From positions 310,001 to 374,000 of the forward strand of contig NZ_CP159289.1 of the NCBI RefSeq assembly GCF_040448675.1: a stretch of 64,000 nucleotides of DNA, written 5' to 3'. This DNA is from Dyadobacter sp. 676. GTDB taxonomy: Bacteria; Bacteroidota; Bacteroidia; Cytophagales; Spirosomataceae. The notes under the pieces were generated by a model. That model saw nothing but the letters and a program-made list of their open reading frames with translations. It searched no databases and was not told where the DNA came from. Of the stretch, positions 34,699 to 45,200 are shown one piece after another (within the stretch, counting starts at the first letter, position 1; each line of letters begins with the position of its first letter). The position numbers and the translations under genes were made by a program.

Positions 34699-35571
34699 CT
34701 ACCAGGAGACCGACACCTGATGAACGTTGTTGCGACGGGAAGAAGTAACGGCAATGCCCCGCGAAGAGGAGCCGGTGAATGTGAAACCTTCCAGCTCGTC
34801 GGCTTTATCGATATCCACCGAATTCAGCACTACCTGCTCACCTTTTTCGAGTGACTTTTTGAGATCGACGAATGTAAAACGCCATTTCCGCCCTTCTATC
34901 TGGTTCTGGATCAGCACCAGAATGCCTTTTTCCGCTACCCAATGCAGATTCTGCACCCACGGCCCGCAGGAAAACTTCTTGATCAGCACGCCCGGTGCGC
35001 TGGCTCTGTCCGCTTTCTCCAGAACCGCGGGGTCGTATAACCGCACCTCGTTACGCTTGTCGCCGTAGTCGGCCGTGGCTACATACCATTTGCCATTGAA
35101 CTCCACATATTCCGGCCGTGTCCCCTGAATACAGGCGTCGTCTTCGATTGTTCGGATCAGGTTTCCGTCGAGCCTGCCGGTTTTCAGCATTCCCTTCCAG
35201 TCGACCCGGTAGATCACAGCCTTCCACAATGTTCCCCCGGCATTCAGCCGGATGCTGTTACCGATGAAAACCGGCAATTTACCGTGCTTCGCAATGCCTG
35301 TCGGGTGATTGATGATATCCTTGCCGTCCACCGTCAACCGGATTTCTTTGCCGGTATAATGCAGCGAGTCGCCCGATCGGGTGAATTCCCGTACCATTCC
35401 CACTTCCCTGTCGCCGTACAAATACACTTTGCCGTCTATGAAAGATGCCCCCTGGCAAGCGCCGAGCGAATCGATGGTGTGAGAGGAAACAAGCGAAACA
35501 CCGGGCTTGTCAGGAACGATGAATGCAGGAATGACTGCTACCACCAATAGTTTTAATACACTCATAATCAT
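34699..35571 (-). CDS. Secreted beta-propeller-like protein of unknown function
   Basis: A 290-residue exported protein with a hydrophobic N-terminal leader (MIMSVLKLLVVAVIPAFIVP). The mature part is a run of short beta-strand units with Tyr/Asp-rich turns: QGASFIDGKVYLYGDREVG, FNGKWYVATADYGDKRNEVR, NLHWVAEKGILVLIQNQIEG. It closes with DELEGFTFTGSSSRGIAVTS, as in phytase-like or SMP-30-like propellers. It lies between the phytase-like gene and the SusC gene on the same strand. I do not assign an activity; a role with the neighbouring transporter is inference. Confidence 0.65.
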   Translation of the reverse strand: MIMSVLKLLVVAVIPAFIVPDKPGVSLVSSHTIDSLGACQGASFIDGKVYLYGDREVGMVREFTRSGDSLHYTGKEIRLTVDGKDIINHPTGIAKHGKLPVFIGNSIRLNAGGTLWKAVIYRVDWKGMLKTGRLDGNLIRTIEDDACIQGTRPEYVEFNGKWYVATADYGDKRNEVRLYDPAVLEKADRASAPGVLIKKFSCGPWVQNLHWVAEKGILVLIQNQIEGRKWRFTFVDLKKSLEKGEQVVLNSVDIDKADELEGFTFTGSSSRGIAVTSSRRNNVHQVSVSW

Positions 35572-35588
35572 GTTGTAACAAAAAGAAA

Positions 35589-35613
35589 GGGTGCAGGGTT
35601 ATGTCCCGCACCC
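35589..35613 (-). terminator. Intrinsic terminator downstream of the phytase-like gene
   Basis: GGGTGCAGGG pairs with CCCGCACCC (one bulge) around a short loop; on the minus strand the stem is followed by TTTCTTTTT. It separates the gene at 35633-36928 from the next gene, whose start is at 35571. Confidence 0.78.
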
Positions 35614-35632
35614 GACTGGAAATTCGCTTTAT

Positions 35633-36928
35633 TTACCAGAGTGGTTGTTTCAACTTCACGAAATAGATGGCATTGCGGTCCACCAGCCCGGTGCCTTGCA
35701 GGATTTTCTGCGTATAAACTCCACCTGAACCTACCACGCCGAAATCGTCGTCGTTCGAAATGGCGATCGTTGTGGAATTGATGATTGCGATGCCTTCCGC
35801 TTTATCGTGCGGGTAAAGCGTGGGAATATCCGTCATCAGATCGGCTACGAGCGTTTTCGTTACAGGTTTGATGCCGTTCGCGAGCAGGTTAGCCTCCGTT
35901 TTCAGCTGCTCCACCGTGAGGCCCCCGAACAGCTTGCCGTTCGCACCGTTGGCAGGGTCCGAGACATCCGTAGCGTTGGCGAGATCGATTTTGTATACTT
36001 TTTTGATCACCGTGCCACGGTTGGCGTTCGTCGCGTATTCGCCATCGCGTTCGAGCACCAGGAACGACGTATTGTCGATCGCCACAATCTCGCTGTTGGC
36101 CTGCAAATTGGCACGGTCTATCAGGTACGCATATTCCCTGCTCGTTCCCGTGGCAATGTCGAACGCAAGGATACGCGTTACCAGCGAACCGGAAACCTGC
36201 GCCGCGGAAGGATTGTAAAGCGGAAATTGCATGATGCCTACCAGCGTTTGGCCGTCCGGCGTGATGGTAAGCCCCTCCATTCCCCTGTTTGGGCGTCTTT
36301 TAGCAAAAACCAGTGGAATTGTACGGCCACCCGCCCCGTTTCCGAAAGGATTGATCCGCTCGATCGTCTTGCCATTCGCATCGAAATGAACGATATGCGG
36401 GCCATACTCGTCGCTTACCCAGAATGTACCATCCTTCGCAAGCGCTAATCCCTCGGAATCCAGGCCGTCAACGCTGTTAGGCAGGGTATTGTTGTTCACA
36501 TCCAGGGCCAGTTCGCCACTGTAACCGAAGCCCGGAGGATTGGGCAGCCCGTTCAGTTTCGCACCGTTTTCGTTTTTCAGTTCAATGATTTTTTCCAGAA
36601 CAAGTTTGTCGCCGACGAGCCTGAACCTGCCGATTTGCGGTGCGAAGTCCGGATCGGCGAAAACTTTGGAATCGGCCACGGTGCCGTCGATATTCGACCC
36701 GCGATCGGTAAGCAGATAAAAGACCATATGGTCGTTCGGGTCCTGCACGACGGCCGAGCCGAAACCGCCATTGTAGACTTTCACATTACCAACTTCCGTG
36801 ATGACCGCGGGATTCTGTGCTTCGGCCCGGCCGGGATAACTTTCGGAAGGAACATGGTGGTCGGTGCAGCTATTTAACAGTGCCACGGCAGCGGCTGCCG
36901 AGCAAAAGGAGCGTAAAAAAGGGTTCAT
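35633..36928 (-). CDS. Secreted esterase-like (phytase-like domain) lipoprotein
   Basis: A 431-residue protein with a leader MNPFLRSFCSAAAAVALLNS and lipobox Cys21. The rest fits the 'esterase-like activity of phytase' family (PF13449): FYLLTDRGSNIDGTV near the start, DSEGLALAKDGTFWVSDEYG, EGLTITPDGQTLVGIMQ, FLVLERDGEYATNANRGTVI and KAEGIAIINSTTIAISNDDD. Each is an Asp/Glu-Gly propeller-blade motif. Members hydrolyse phosphate or carboxyl esters, some with phytase-like activity; the substrate here is unproven. A terminator follows. It is preceded by the DUF6268 gene in the same direction. Confidence 0.88.
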   Translation of the reverse strand: MNPFLRSFCSAAAAVALLNSCTDHHVPSESYPGRAEAQNPAVITEVGNVKVYNGGFGSAVVQDPNDHMVFYLLTDRGSNIDGTVADSKVFADPDFAPQIGRFRLVGDKLVLEKIIELKNENGAKLNGLPNPPGFGYSGELALDVNNNTLPNSVDGLDSEGLALAKDGTFWVSDEYGPHIVHFDANGKTIERINPFGNGAGGRTIPLVFAKRRPNRGMEGLTITPDGQTLVGIMQFPLYNPSAAQVSGSLVTRILAFDIATGTSREYAYLIDRANLQANSEIVAIDNTSFLVLERDGEYATNANRGTVIKKVYKIDLANATDVSDPANGANGKLFGGLTVEQLKTEANLLANGIKPVTKTLVADLMTDIPTLYPHDKAEGIAIINSTTIAISNDDDFGVVGSGGVYTQKILQGTGLVDRNAIYFVKLKQPLW

Positions 36929-37018
36929 CAGTATTCAGGTTAATTTGCGTAAAACTACACCTGCTGATTTTACCCGAAAGTTAATTTACATCCTCCCGGA
37001 TCAAGAAATCGTTAAGGC

Positions 37019-37949
37019 TTACTTTTTGCGTTTTCCCCTGAATCCCGGTGGCTGGATATAAAACTCGACCGTAGCGGCGAGCCCTGAAGTCCGCACAGGC
37101 ACCGCGTCATGTACCATTTTATTGGAAAGATTCTTACGGTAACCACCGAACACCTCCACTCCCCCCGAAATTCCCGAACCTGCGGTTATAGGAAATACCC
37201 ATGTCGACGTCGATCCGCCGGCAAACATCGGGTGTGCCTTCGGCTACACGGTTAAGGTAATACGTCCGCGTAACGGCCTCCGCTTTGAAATACAGCAGGT
37301 CGTTGGGCGAAAGATTATGCCGCCAGGCCATCTTCTTGGGCAGCATAATTTCGACGCCCTCTCTTTCGGAGAGGTTGTAATTGAAGAGGAATACCGGAAG
37401 GAAGGTCAGCTTGTAGCTTTTATTGAAAATAATCCCCGCCCCGATTTCCTTGTTGGGTCCCGTTCTTTTCAGGTACGAAGCGGAAACTGTGTAGTTCAGC
37501 GGGATTTCCTTCGCCGAGAGCATGGCGAAATTACCTGTCTTGTTGATGTGCGAAGTCACAAGGAGCCAGGAAGTACTATCGAGCCGTACGAACGAATTCA
37601 GGTCGAGCCCGAATGTGCGGAGGTTCCAGCCTTCGAATTTTTTGGCCGGGTTTTCTCCGCTGCTTTTAAATTCCAGCTGCTCGGTACGGTAATTCGGGCC
37701 GAGTACGATGCCTACATGCTTTTTGTGCAGTAATGGAAGCCACGCGCGCACGTACATTTCCTCGTTCGTAAACGTCTTCGTGCCGCCGTTCGCAAAACGG
37801 TATACTTTTCCGGGCGCATGCGTTGTCCGGAAAGTGATCCACTTCGAAGGGGCGGAGCCTGGTAACCCGGGCTTCTGGGCACAACAAACCATGGTCATAC
37901 CCCATAAGGATAAGAAAACTGCCAACGCCTCCGGCTTCCGAAATTGCAT
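37019..37949 (-). CDS. DUF6268-type outer-membrane beta-barrel protein; frame broken at 37161-37166
   Basis: Starts at the ATG at 37949 (MQFRKPEALAVFLSLWGMTM) with a signal segment followed by AQKPGLPGSAPSKWITFRTT. Removal of one base from the C6 run at 37161-37166 (G6 on the coding strand) joins the two frames into 309 residues, so that NRRFGNFGGVEVFGGYRKNL continues to EFYIQPPGFRGKRKK. Family features are ARAWLPLLHKKHVGIVLGPN with YRTEQLEFKSSGENP, and GIIFNKSYKLTFLPVFLFNY. DUF6268 proteins are predicted barrels of unknown role. It precedes the phytase-like gene by 90 bases. Confidence 0.85.
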
Positions 37950-38274
37950 ACTTTGCCTGTAAAAAATTGAAATCGTTCTGATCTGCAACAAAATATTCTA
38001 ATCCACAATAAAATACTCGCTATGAGCCCGTAACGCTGCGGCATGTCCATTAAGTTCCGGACGTCACCCCGGGCCGGAACGCGGCAGAGCTATACGTCGG
38101 GTCGCTATGGATTAATAAACGTTTTCGTCGCCATTTTCGGATAACGGGCAGGATTTTTCTTCGGCGTTTCGCTCGCGAAAAAGACAGCATGGTCCCGAAA
38201 CCCCTAAACGGCCCTTTAAAACAGGTTACCCGTGCCGTATTCACCGCACCGGGTAAGTCGCTCGATTGGCGCAA
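37950..38274. other. Intergenic region with no supported feature
   Basis: About 325 bases separate the DUF6268 start from the hydrolase stop. A 75-codon open frame on the minus strand (38050-38274) is rich in Arg and has no start signal, so it is not called a gene. The part next to 37949 is AT-rich and probably contains the DUF6268 promoter. I see no clear terminator. Confidence 0.55.
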
Positions 38275-39096
38275 TTATTCTCCCAGGAAATTGTTCGCTT
38301 CCTTCACGAACTCCTCAGCATACTGGCAAAATGCGGCATGTCCGGCATCCGGATACACGACCAGCCGCGCATTAGGAATGCTATGCGACGCGTTGACCGC
38401 ATTGGCCACCGGAACCGGCACATCGTTTTTCCCCTGTACAAGGAGTACCGGCTGCGGAATGGTTTTCAGTTCGTTCAACGCATCAGGGTATGGTTTGGCC
38501 CAGGCCAGTACAGCTGCGAGCTGGGCGCCGGCCGCTTGTTGGTTCAGGGGCTTGTCGCGGTCGGTTTTACGTCTCTGGATACGTTCGTAAGATGCTTTCC
38601 CTGCGCGCAGACTTGCTTCCGATCGGGTGAAGCCAAATGTCAGGAAGGTCTCTTCCGGCGTCAGATTAGCCGTCGAAGCGATGATTTTGGGTAAATCCGA
38701 AAGCCCTTCGCTGCCTTTCGGTCCGGTCCCGGTAAGAATCACCTTGTTCACCAGTCCGGGTTCGGTCAGCAGAATTTGCTGGGTTATGAAACCTCCCATC
38801 GAAAAACCCATCAGGTTAACCTTCGCGAAACCCATTGCCCTGATAAATGCGACGGCATCTTCGGCCATTCCGGCGATCGTCGCAGGCGCCTCGCCGGTGG
38901 AGCCGCCTACCCCCTTGTTGTCGAACAGGATCACCCTGTGCTTTTGCGCGAGGCCATTGGTAATGGCTGCGTCCCAGTCGTCCATCGAGCTGCCGAGCGA
39001 TGCCAGTAAAACCAGTGGAATACCCGGCTGATCGCCCAGCACGCGGTAGGCAAACCGGGCGGCCGGATCAGGCATATCGGCACCCGATCCGGACAT
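38275..39096 (-). CDS. Alpha/beta hydrolase
   Basis: A 273-residue cytosolic alpha/beta-hydrolase fold enzyme. Visible motifs: LVLLASLGSSMDDWD, VILFDNKGVGGSTGEA (oxyanion region), nucleophile elbow LMGFSMGGFITQ (Ser99), acidic residue in LVQGKNDVPVP and catalytic His in PDAGHAAF near 253. It resembles the haloperoxidase/3-oxoadipate-enol-lactonase group, though the exact reaction is open. The usual N-terminal strand before FAYRVLG is short here. It is on the same strand as the downstream MBL protein's neighbours but 51 bases from the nearest gene. Confidence 0.85.
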   Translation of the reverse strand: MSGSGADMPDPAARFAYRVLGDQPGIPLVLLASLGSSMDDWDAAITNGLAQKHRVILFDNKGVGGSTGEAPATIAGMAEDAVAFIRAMGFAKVNLMGFSMGGFITQQILLTEPGLVNKVILTGTGPKGSEGLSDLPKIIASTANLTPEETFLTFGFTRSEASLRAGKASYERIQRRKTDRDKPLNQQAAGAQLAAVLAWAKPYPDALNELKTIPQPVLLVQGKNDVPVPVANAVNASHSIPNARLVVYPDAGHAAFCQYAEEFVKEANNFLGE

Positions 39097-39147
39097 TATA
39101 GAAGCTCAATCATGAAAAGTAATGTATCGAAGCGGCACATTCCTCAT

Positions 39148-40407
39148 TTACCGGGCCGTGTAAGGACCGTGCACGGATTTGACCTTCAATTGCTCGTCAC
39201 GGTCGTCCAATACGAGGACCTGGTAAGTGCTCCCGCCATTGGCTACCCGGATTACCACATGGCCGCTATCGCTTTTCAGGCGGTTGAGCATTTCACCGAT
39301 CACCAGCTTATTGGCTTCGAGCATGCCGGTGGCAAACACATCGCGATCGCCCTGGTAAATGCGCTGCGAATAAATACGGTCGAGAACATCGTGACCGGGA
39401 TGGTCCGACGACCAGACGGGGATCACCAGCACGCGCGGCCGCAGCGCGGCAAGCAGGAATTCGTTCTGCGAATCGCGGTTGCCGTGATGATCGAGAATAT
39501 GGGCATCCACCGGGCCTACGGCCTTCGCCACAGGGGTTTCGACATCGTGCCAGGCCGGTACGCCCGGCTGCACGACGCCCGGCGTGTCGCCTCCCGTAAA
39601 GTAATCGAATTTACCGTAGCTCACACGCGTAGCGATGCTACACATGTTTTCGCTCGGGAATTGCTCCGGTTTCAGGTCTTTGAGTTCGGGAAAGTGCTTG
39701 CGGGTCACGCTGCCTACGCCCGTCCATATCTCGCCGTTCGCGGAAATATTCCGGATTTCGAACAAGTCCTTGTATTTCTGCGGGTTATGCAGCAATACAA
39801 TCTGGTCGTTGCGACCGGCGACGCTGGCCTCTATGCGTAATCCTTTGTTTTTTACCTGCCAGTCGAGAAAACTGCGGTAATTAAGCATCATACTATCCCT
39901 GGCGGGTCGCGGATAGGCGTAATCGGGCCACCCGCGATCGATGATTTTCCTGACCGGCACAAACTCGGCCACTTCGGTAATGCCCGCAAGCAGGTAATTG
40001 CCCTGCCCCGACCTCTTCGAAACCGAAGCAGGCGTTCCCATATGATCGTCGTGAAAATGGGTGATCAGCGCGTAGTCGACAACCGACGTTTTGGCTACGT
40101 TACGGATATACCGGGCGATCCATTCACCCGGCTGGCGCTCCCCTCCCGGTCGCGCGCTGGTGTTACGCGGGCTCCTCGTGCGCGCGTCCGTCGGGTCGAG
40201 CGCACCCGCATCCACGAGCAGCGTGGTGCCATCCGGCAGGATAAGAAATGTGGCATTGCCCATTCCCGTATTGATATGATGGATATCGAGGTTCCCTTCC
40301 TGCCAGGCGGGCAATGGCTGGCCCACAGCCTGGGCGTTCGCACAACGGACGTTCAGGCCCAGGCAAACCGCCAGCAGGCCTGCTTTAAAAATAGTGGTGT
40401 ATTTCAT
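39148..40407 (-). CDS. Secreted metallo-beta-lactamase-fold hydrolase (ComEC-like MBL domain)
   Basis: A 419-residue protein with signal peptide MKYTTIFKAGLLAVCLGLNV. The MBL signature is ITHFHDDHMG, i.e. the H-x-H-x-D-H motif with His117, His119, Asp121 and His122. Further ligands lie in the C-terminal half (FTGGDTP, ILDHHGNRDSQNEF). The early motif IHHINTGMGNATFLILPDGT resembles the ComEC-type extracellular MBL domain that stands alone in many bacteria. Substrate unknown. It precedes the hydrolase at 39096 by 51 bases and follows a small gene by 18 bases on the same strand. Confidence 0.88.
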   Translation of the reverse strand: MKYTTIFKAGLLAVCLGLNVRCANAQAVGQPLPAWQEGNLDIHHINTGMGNATFLILPDGTTLLVDAGALDPTDARTRSPRNTSARPGGERQPGEWIARYIRNVAKTSVVDYALITHFHDDHMGTPASVSKRSGQGNYLLAGITEVAEFVPVRKIIDRGWPDYAYPRPARDSMMLNYRSFLDWQVKNKGLRIEASVAGRNDQIVLLHNPQKYKDLFEIRNISANGEIWTGVGSVTRKHFPELKDLKPEQFPSENMCSIATRVSYGKFDYFTGGDTPGVVQPGVPAWHDVETPVAKAVGPVDAHILDHHGNRDSQNEFLLAALRPRVLVIPVWSSDHPGHDVLDRIYSQRIYQGDRDVFATGMLEANKLVIGEMLNRLKSDSGHVVIRVANGGSTYQVLVLDDRDEQLKVKSVHGPYTAR

Positions 40408-40425
40408 GTATCAATGCGAAAAGGG

Positions 40426-40728
40426 TTAATCCTGCGCTTCCAGCGCATGCAATTTATCAAACTCCCGGATTGTCTTCCGGATATGCTTCCGGTGTGCGCC
40501 GCTGTACTGGATCTGCAACTCCCGGGCCTTCGCCGGATCGAGGCTTTTCAGTTTCCAGTATTTAGGGTGCGCCAATCCGATAGGCGGCTTAAACTCCTCA
40601 TCCTTAGGGTCTTTTATCAGAACATCTACCTGAATGCTTACTTTGGAGAGATCGTCGGCCAATACGCCCTCGACCATTACTTTCACGGCTCTTCCCGTTT
40701 CCAGAACAAATATTTTTTCGTGTGTCAT
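40426..40728 (-). CDS. Small hypothetical protein
   Basis: A 100-residue charged cytosolic protein starting MTHEKIFVLETGRAVKVMVE with no signal peptide. It contains the strand-rich half KVSIQVDVLIKDPKDEEFKP and a helical tail RELQIQYSGAHRKHIRKTIREF with many Lys/Arg. I do not recognise a family. It ends 18 bases before the MBL gene start on the same strand, so they may be co-transcribed. Confidence 0.65.
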   Translation of the reverse strand: MTHEKIFVLETGRAVKVMVEGVLADDLSKVSIQVDVLIKDPKDEEFKPPIGLAHPKYWKLKSLDPAKARELQIQYSGAHRKHIRKTIREFDKLHALEAQD

Positions 40729-40808
40729 CTCACATCCTGTATCTTAATTCGGCGGCAAAGGTAAGGAGCCAAATTCAGATACAGGATGCTTTAACAATAT
40801 CTTAATTT

Positions 40809-42251
40809 TCAGTGCACGTCCCACCAGTTCTTCACGGCCTGGGTATCGCCGCCTATCCGCTTGGCCGCACTTTCGCTGTTTTGCGCATTGCTGGTGCGGG
40901 TGTTGCTGGGGTATTTCAACCGTTTGGGCACGTCGGTCACGTCCGGGTCCAGGCTGCCTGACACCGGCGGGATGAACAGGACGCCGCCATCGGGCTTTTC
41001 AGGGTCGAGGCGCAACCGTTCGAGCCATGATTGCAGCCCCTGCATGTACATCGCGATCCATTTTTGCGTCCCGATCACATTCTTCCAGTTTCCTGCCTTG
41101 TAGGGAACGCCTTTCAAATAAGTTTCAACCGCTTTTGCATCCGTAATGCCCCACTGTGCCATCGAGGCCGTTACCGCTTCGTTGTACAACGTTTCAGGAG
41201 ATGTATTTCCGACGTTCATACCGCGGGCGGCGGCTTCGGCTCTGATGAAGGCGATCTCGGCGAAAGTGATCACATATCCCTTTGCCGAACCGCTGTATGC
41301 GATTACACCGGGCTTCGAAAGTCCGATCATCGTAGGCGAGTTGGCTTCCGTGCCGTACACCTTGCCGATATATTTGCCATTGGTTTCGTCCGGACGTGCA
41401 AAAACCGGCAGCCGCGGGTCATTCACCGATTGCAGGTAATCCACCAGCGTGGAAGTCACGGCAAATTCGACAAGCGGCCTTTCCACGTCGTTGTAGGGAA
41501 AACGGTTGGTAGTCGTAGCCACATTATAAGGAAAATAAACGTCCTGAGCGGTGCTGGTCAATGTATTTTTAACAGCCTCCTCGATTACCGCCTTGGCTTC
41601 TGCAGGTTGCGCATCCACCATCCGCATGGCAATGCGCAGGCGCAACGCATTCGCGATTCTGATCCATTGCTGCACATCGCCTTTGGCAATAATGTCACCA
41701 CGGATTACACCGGCCGAGGTTCCCGAAAGCACATCGATTTGCTTTTTTAAAGAGCTCAGCAAAGCCGCATACACGTCCTTGCCCTGATCGAAAACAGGCT
41801 GCGGAATGTCTTCGCTCTGCAATGCCTGCGTGTAGGGAATGTCGATGTAAACGTCGGTGAGCACATGAAAAATCCATGCTTTCAGGATTTCCGCCACGGC
41901 CAGGGTGTGTTCGCTTTTTTCGGCCGGATGTCGGTCGTAATAGTTACCGATTTCTTTCAAATCCATCAATGGCCCCGCGTACAGGCCGGCCCACAGACCG
42001 TCGTTGGTGAACAGGTAGCGGCCGTCGGAGGTCTTGTCGGTGCCCATCCAGTACTGCGAAAGTTCCATGCCGATCCGTCCGTTGAAATAGGAATCGTACA
42101 TCAGGTCGCAGGCGCGTTTTTCGGCATTGGAAAGCAGGAACTCGGGCTGGGTTTCGCTCGACCGCGCCGGGTCGGTGTTCAGGGATTCGAAATTGTCGCA
42201 TCCGGTGAAGGTCGCCAGGAATACGATCAGAAATAATATCTTGATTTTCAT
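40809..42251 (-). CDS. SusD-like nutrient-binding outer-membrane lipoprotein (SusD-like_2 type)
   Basis: A 480-residue lipoprotein with leader MKIKILFLIVFLATFTGC and Cys18. The pattern NFESLNTDPARSSETQPEFL followed by NAEKRACDLMYDSYFNGRIG and SQYWMGTDKTSDGRYLFTND is the hallmark of the SusD-like_2 group (PF12771). Later IWFHVLTDVYIDIPYTQALQ-like sequence and QWIRIANALRLRIAMRMVDA also fit. This group differs from classical SusD and is often paired with peptide or unknown-substrate SusC transporters. The SusC partner is encoded 20 bases upstream. Confidence 0.93.
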   Translation of the reverse strand: MKIKILFLIVFLATFTGCDNFESLNTDPARSSETQPEFLLSNAEKRACDLMYDSYFNGRIGMELSQYWMGTDKTSDGRYLFTNDGLWAGLYAGPLMDLKEIGNYYDRHPAEKSEHTLAVAEILKAWIFHVLTDVYIDIPYTQALQSEDIPQPVFDQGKDVYAALLSSLKKQIDVLSGTSAGVIRGDIIAKGDVQQWIRIANALRLRIAMRMVDAQPAEAKAVIEEAVKNTLTSTAQDVYFPYNVATTTNRFPYNDVERPLVEFAVTSTLVDYLQSVNDPRLPVFARPDETNGKYIGKVYGTEANSPTMIGLSKPGVIAYSGSAKGYVITFAEIAFIRAEAAARGMNVGNTSPETLYNEAVTASMAQWGITDAKAVETYLKGVPYKAGNWKNVIGTQKWIAMYMQGLQSWLERLRLDPEKPDGGVLFIPPVSGSLDPDVTDVPKRLKYPSNTRTSNAQNSESAAKRIGGDTQAVKNWWDVH

Positions 42252-42271
42252 ATCATTCGATTTAAGCCGGA

Positions 42272-45200
42272 TCAGAAAGTTACATTCAGGTTCACGCCGT
42301 AGCTGCGGGTCGGCGGCAGCGCGCCTCCCTCGAAGCCGATCTGGTTGCTGATGGAATTGGTAATGTTGGCCGGGTCGACATTCGGTGCATTACTTTTGAT
42401 CAGCCAGAGATTCCTTCCGGTAAGTGTTACGCGCAAGGCCTGCATCCGTATCTTGTGTGCCCAGGCATCGGGCAGGTACCAGCCCAGCCGCACTTCGCGG
42501 AGGTAAATGTAGCTGCCGTCGTAAAGATTCGCCTTGCTGATCCGGTTACCGCCGTCCGCATTGAAATGTGTCCTGGCCGGGACCACGATGTCATTCGGCG
42601 AACCATCGGCCTTCACACCCGGGTTGACTACGCCGTTTTCACGGATGCCGTTTTCGGCCGTCTCCGCCAGCATACCCGATTTGTTTCCGTACAAATTGGT
42701 ATACGAAAAGAAATCACCACCTTTTTGAAAATCCACAAGGGCCGAGAGGTAAAAATTCTTGTAGCTCAGCATATTCGACAAACCTCCGATAAAATCCGGG
42801 TTCGCGTCGCCGATGATCACCGGCGTTGCCGTCACGTTATACGTTCCGTTGTCTGCCACCGTCTTGTTTCCTTTCGAATCGTACACGTAATCCGTCCCGA
42901 GCATGGTGCCGAGCGACATTCCTTTCTGCGCTACCATCGAAACCTTGTTCGTGCGGCGCTCCGTACCGATGATAAAGCGCTCGATGCCCTGGATATTGTC
43001 GCTGGTGCTGTTCAGGTCGAGAACGGTGTTTTTGTTTTTCGAAAAATTGAGATTAATACGCCAACTGAAATTGGTCGTCATCACAGGCGTCGCCGATAGC
43101 GTCAGCTCGATGCCCTTGTTCTGCACGGTTCCGCCATTTACTACTTTGGTCGTAAAGCCGCTTTCCGAAGGGATCTGCACATTCCATATCTGGTTCCGGG
43201 TTTTACGGTTGTAGTAGGTAAAATTGGCGCCCAGACGATCGTTAAAGAACCTGAAATCGACGCCCGCCTCGGTTTCGGAAGAAAGTTCCGGCTTCAATCG
43301 GCTGTTGAAGAGCTTGTCGGAAGTACTTTGCAGCGGATAGGTATCAAATGGCGCTACGTAATCGTAATACCTTGATACCGAGTACGGATCGGCATCGTTA
43401 CCCACACGTGCATACGAAAGGCGCGCCTTTCCGAGCGTAAGCCATTTGGCACCGGCTATCAGGTCGGAAAAAATAAACGAACCGGACACCGACGGGTAGA
43501 AATACGAAAAGTTTCCGGTTTGTTTCAGCGTCGACGCCCAGTCGTTACGGCCCGTGGCGGTGAGGTACAGCAGTTTGTTATACCCCAGTGTCACCGAGCC
43601 AAACAGCGAATTGATCTGCTTGTTACCATAAGCATTCGAAACGGTAGCCGGCGTTACAGAGTTTTGCAACACATACACGTTCGGGTTCTGCAAGCCGCCA
43701 TTGGTATTGCCTGCATCGGTACTCGATTTGATGCGCAATATATTCCCGCCAGCCACAGCTTCCAGCGTCAGTTTCGAATCGGCAAATGCTTTGTTGATAT
43801 TCAGCGTTCCCTGGTAGTTGTTCTCGTTGTTGACCACCACACGTCTGGCATAGGAGCCTACAAAAAAGCCTTTCGCGCTCCTGACCTCGTCGAGATGGTT
43901 GAGATAATCCGAAAACACGCGTACATCGGCGGAAAGCCAGTCGGTGATTTTATAGGTAAGCCCGGCGTTTCCGAAATAGCGGTTATTCTGGTCGGTATTG
44001 TAGTTTTCGTACTGGTTCCAGTACGGATTTTGGGTAAATGCCGGTTTCTGGATATTCCATGCGGTCCGGTTCCACGATTGCTCCGTGCCGTCGGCGTATT
44101 TATAGTTCCGCAGGTAGGCGTCGTCGATCTGCCGTTGACCGAACATCACGTAAAACAGCATCGGGTTGTTGCCGAAAAAACCGGTTCCCGGTCGTCCTTT
44201 GGAATGGTCGTTGATATAATTGATTCCTCCGCTGAATGTGAATTTCTCGGTGAACTTATATACTGTGTTCAGGCTGATGAAAAACCGGCTCAGGTTGCTG
44301 CCGGGGTAAATGAAGTTTTGCTTGGTCTGGCCGATCGAAAAACGGATGGACCCGTTGTCGCCGCTGCTGGCTACCGACAGGTTGTTGGAGAACGTCACGC
44401 CGGTCTTGAAAAACTCCTTCGCATTGTCGGGATGCGGGCTCCACGGAGCGGTCTTGCCGAAATTCGGGTTGTTGCGGTCCTGGTCCCACGACCAGTAGTG
44501 CCGCACCAATTGCCCCTCCATCTTCGGGCCCCACGATTCGTCGGTACCATAGTCGGGAATGAGGTCGTAGCGCCCCTTGCCGTCGCCGTCGTCGTAAGTG
44601 CCGCCGCCCGGCAGAAAGCCGGAAGGGTTCTCATTCACATATAGTTTCGTAAACTTATCGCTCCCTCCGCCGCCATACAGATTCTGGAATTTGGGCAACA
44701 ACGAAACCTGATCGGCTTGTATATTCAGGTCATAATTAAGCGAAAGCTTCCCCGACCCTTTGCCCGATTTGGTCGTGATATAAATTACCCCGTTCTGTCC
44801 CCGGCTCCCATAGAGCGCCGTTGCCGCAGCCCCTTTGAGCACCGAAATATTCTCCACGTCGTTCGGATTGATAAGTTGCGCCGGGTTACCGTAATCGTAA
44901 CCGCCGCCGCCCGTGCCCTGTCCGCCCGTAACGCCGTACGAGTTCAGGTTCATATTCGCCATAGGCACGCCATCGACGATAAACAGTGCATTATTGTTCC
45001 CGGAAATGGATTTTAATCCCCTGATCGTCACACGCGACGAGCCGCCCATCGAGCCGCTGTTCCCGCCGATCTGTACCCCGGCCAGTTTGCCCTGCAATGC
45101 ATTGATGTAGTTGACCTCCCGGGCTTCCTGAATTCCCCCGCCGTCGATCTGCTGAACGGCATAGCCCACATTCCGGGTGCTTTTCTGCACGCCCAGCGCC

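Noticed and set aside
38050-38274. A 75-codon Arg-rich minus-strand open frame
   Set aside because: No start signal, no family resemblance, unusual composition.
43520-44644. A 374-codon plus-strand open frame
   Set aside because: Antisense to an intact SusC gene; shadow of a GC-rich third-codon pattern.
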